From Dryocola sp051297175 (lineage in GTDB: Bacteria > Pseudomonadota > Gammaproteobacteria > Enterobacterales > Enterobacteriaceae), in NCBI RefSeq assembly GCF_051297175.1, contig NZ_JBINNY010000001.1, positions 4,588,001-4,652,000 on the forward strand: a DNA stretch of 64,000 nucleotides, in the 5' to 3' direction. The position numbers and the translations under genes are program-made. Positions 62,219 to 64,000 of this stretch are shown here, in pieces. The notes under the pieces were generated by a model, which saw nothing but the letters and a program-made list of their open reading frames with translations, did not search any database and was not told the origin of the DNA. How positions within the stretch are numbered: the stretch's first letter is position 1; each line of letters begins with the position of its first letter.

Positions 62219-63520
62219 TCAGACCGGAACGAACAGGCCGCAGTAGAAGAGAATGTTGAGCACGAAGCCGGTGATCAGCACCGCTACGACCGGAGAAGCC
62301 ATCTTCTGCACCGGACGGCCCAGCGATTCGTTCAGGAAGTAGAGCGCCGCGGCGATGGTGAAGCCGGTGTAGCCCGCCATTTTGATAGCCGCGAAGATGG
62401 AGCCGACCAGCAGCGCCATTTCCATCAGCATGTTCATCGCGTTACGGATGTTGTCCGAAGCGTTGCGCACGGAAGGATAGCGGCCCAGCCATTTGCCGAT
62501 GGAGCGCAGCAGCAGCACCTCGGCGGAAATCACCGCCGCGCCGACGAAGAACGCGATCAGCGGGTTGGAGATCAGATAACCTGCGGCAAACACGAAGGTG
62601 AAACCGGCTACGGCATATACACCGGTTGCCAGCGCCGTGGTGGCGATCATCGGCACGAAGCCTAAGCCACGCATAAATTCAGCCAGCGCCGCCTGGTTGA
62701 TCAGCGTTTGCGACTGGGCGGGATCCAGCCCTGCGGTATAGGCCTTTTCCAGCGTGAAGATGGAGACTTCAGAACCGGCGAAAATCTTCATGCTGGCAAC
62801 GGTGGCAATCAGGCCGCCCACGATGGCGATATACGGCAGGTTTTTGATGATGCGCGAAGTGCGCTCCTCAAAGACCGAGCTTCCGCCGTCGTCGTCGCGT
62901 TCACCCCGCGTACGGTGATCCTGAGTAATCGCAATGCCCAGCAGCATTACCATGCCGACGAAAATCTCGATGGATTCAGGGTTCAGATGCGGGAAGTAGC
63001 GCACGATAAGCACGCGCGTCATCAGCACGACAACCGCGGCGAACAGGCTATTCTTCCAGCCAAACTGATAGAAAATGGCGACCAGCGGGAACAGCGCGAA
63101 CGCTGAAACCACGGGAGAACTTAGCTCGCCGAGCGAGCCCAGCACGTCGACCGGCAGCGCCGTCAGTAGATGGTTTACCGGCAGCAGACAGGTGAGGATC
63201 AGAACGCCCCAGATTGCCCCCAGGCCGAACGCCATCGCGCCGTTAAAGGCCAGCACGCCCAGAATATCGGTAGGCAAAAACAGCAGCCAGCTGTTCAGCA
63301 GGCCGGTTTTCAGGGTGAAGGAAATGCCCACCGAGGCCACAAAGCCAATGCTCAGACCAAACGCGATGCTCCCCGCCTCGCGGCGGTTCATATTGCCTTC
63401 AATGAGCTGCGGCAGGATCGGGCGTATACCGTCGTGGAACACCGCCGCCGACTTATGTGCCAGCAGCGCGGTCATCCCGGTCAGGCAGGCCACCACCAAA
63501 ATTTGAATATAGAAATCCAT
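62219..63520 (-). CDS. yhfT: YhfT family membrane protein
   Basis: The 433-residue protein has about 11-12 membrane helices, with LQILVVACL-type N-terminus (MDFYIQILVVACLTGMTALL), SIAFGLSIGFVASVGISFTL, and GFVPMIATTALATGVYAVAG. A cytosolic loop with HRTRGERDDDGGSS lies in the middle. It is probably a transporter; substrate unknown. It lies 10 bp after yhfU. Confidence 0.92.
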   Translation of the reverse strand: MDFYIQILVVACLTGMTALLAHKSAAVFHDGIRPILPQLIEGNMNRREAGSIAFGLSIGFVASVGISFTLKTGLLNSWLLFLPTDILGVLAFNGAMAFGLGAIWGVLILTCLLPVNHLLTALPVDVLGSLGELSSPVVSAFALFPLVAIFYQFGWKNSLFAAVVVLMTRVLIVRYFPHLNPESIEIFVGMVMLLGIAITQDHRTRGERDDDGGSSVFEERTSRIIKNLPYIAIVGGLIATVASMKIFAGSEVSIFTLEKAYTAGLDPAQSQTLINQAALAEFMRGLGFVPMIATTALATGVYAVAGFTFVFAAGYLISNPLIAFFVGAAVISAEVLLLRSIGKWLGRYPSVRNASDNIRNAMNMLMEMALLVGSIFAAIKMAGYTGFTIAAALYFLNESLGRPVQKMASPVVAVLITGFVLNILFYCGLFVPV

Positions 63521-63530
63521 AGCGCTGCCT

Positions 63531-63884
63531 TTACTTTAAATGGGCAATCAGCATCGGGATGGCATGTTCGATATGCTCAACCGACAGGCCAAAGGCGATT
63601 TTGCCGTCCGCGACCATTTTGGCGATCTGCTCGTCCTTCGCCTTAATGCCCGGCTTGGCAATGGTGCCGCTCTTGTTGTAGCCAATCACCGCAATGGCAA
63701 TGGACAGCGCCGCACCGGCACCGGTATTACAGGCGCCGATGTAGTAGTCGAGCTGGCCGGACTTCACCTTCATCGCGGCTTCCATATCGTTATAAATGAA
63801 CACTTCAAAGCAGCCCGGAGCGGCGGTTTCGATAGTTTTTTTAATGAGTTCGCGCTGTAAGCCAGCAACACCAATCTTTTTCAT
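63531..63884 (-). CDS. yhfU: YhfU family DUF2620 protein
   Basis: The 117-residue protein (MKKIGVAGLQRELIKKTIET) resembles a small Rossmann-like or PTS IIB-like domain (DYYIGACNTGAGAALSIAIA). It has no membrane segment. Function unknown; the coupling to YhfT suggests a cytosolic partner of the transporter, which is inference. Confidence 0.9.
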   Translation of the reverse strand: MKKIGVAGLQRELIKKTIETAAPGCFEVFIYNDMEAAMKVKSGQLDYYIGACNTGAGAALSIAIAVIGYNKSGTIAKPGIKAKDEQIAKMVADGKIAFGLSVEHIEHAIPMLIAHLK

Positions 63885-63893
63885 GGGAAATCC

Positions 63894-64000
63894 TTATTTA
63901 AAGAAGACAGAGGGGTTGTCACGTAACATCAAATCAACGTCGGCCTGAGTGAAGCCAGCCTCCTGCAACAAAGGCACAAACGTTGTCAGCAAATAGTCGA
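63894..64000 (-). CDS. php: Phosphotriesterase homology protein Php (3' end only)
   Basis: The last 35 codons are in the window: DYLLTTFVPLLQEAGFTQAD ... DNPSVFFK. This matches the C-terminus of E. coli Php (YhfV), a zinc amidohydrolase-fold protein of unknown substrate. It lies 9 bp upstream of yhfU on the same strand and its start is beyond the window. Confidence 0.85.
   Translation of the reverse strand, partial: DYLLTTFVPLLQEAGFTQADVDLMLRDNPSVFFK

Overview
This is a chromosomal segment of an enterobacterium (family Enterobacteriaceae). Gene order follows Escherichia/Salmonella almost gene for gene (mscL-arfA-zntR-yhdN, the ribosomal alpha, spc, S10 and str operons, gsp, bfr-bfd, tus, fkpA-slyX-slyD, kef, yhe genes, crp, argD-pabA-fic, ppiA-tsgA, nirBDC-cysG, yhfL-S-T-U-V). 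The differences argue against Escherichia itself: chiA is absent, there are extra LysE-family and cytosine deaminase genes, and yhfG is fused to fic. I cannot fix the genus from sequence alone; a Cedecea/Kluyvera/Enterobacter-like relative is plausible.

Layout. 1-1.4 kb: end of mscL, convergent arfA, then zntR and yhdN. 1.5-15.4 kb: 28 genes on the minus strand forming the alpha (rpsM-rpsK-rpsD-rpoA-rplQ), spc (rplN to rpmJ) and S10 (rpsJ to rpsQ) operons, with recognisable promoters, the S10 attenuator hairpin and S4/S8 feedback regions. 15.4-28.5 kb: a complete type II secretion system, gspAB divergent from gspCDEFGHIJKLMO. 28.5-33.9 kb: bacterioferritin and its ferredoxin, then tufA-fusA-rpsG-rpsL (str operon). 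33.9-40.5 kb: tusBCD-yheO, fkpA, slyX, slyD, yheV-kefB-kefG. 40.6-47 kb: the ABC-F gene yheS, an inserted LysE-type exporter, yheT-yheU-prkB, yhfA and crp. 47-55 kb: yhfK, argD-pabA, a YhfG-Fic fusion, ppiA, tsgA and codA. 55.4-61 kb: the nitrite reductase operon nirBDC-cysG and the small lipoprotein gene yhfL. 61-64 kb: yhfSTU and the 3' end of yhfV (php), a poorly understood operon.

How it works together. The left half is translation and protein export (ribosomal proteins, SecY, RNA polymerase alpha, elongation factors, tRNA 2-thiolation by TusBCD, ribosome rescue by ArfA). The right half is respiration and global control: CRP, the FNR/NarL-controlled nir promoter, siroheme made by CysG for NirB, nitrite import by NirC, and arginine and folate branch genes. 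REP-type palindromes and two larger structured repeats occur only in the right half, in gaps between non-ribosomal genes.

Most of the window is conserved housekeeping DNA. I found no CRISPR array, prophage, tRNA, rRNA or insertion sequence. The most unusual item is an apparent in-frame deletion fusion joining the antitoxin-like YhfG to the Fic domain, which would turn a two-gene toxin-antitoxin arrangement into one protein.
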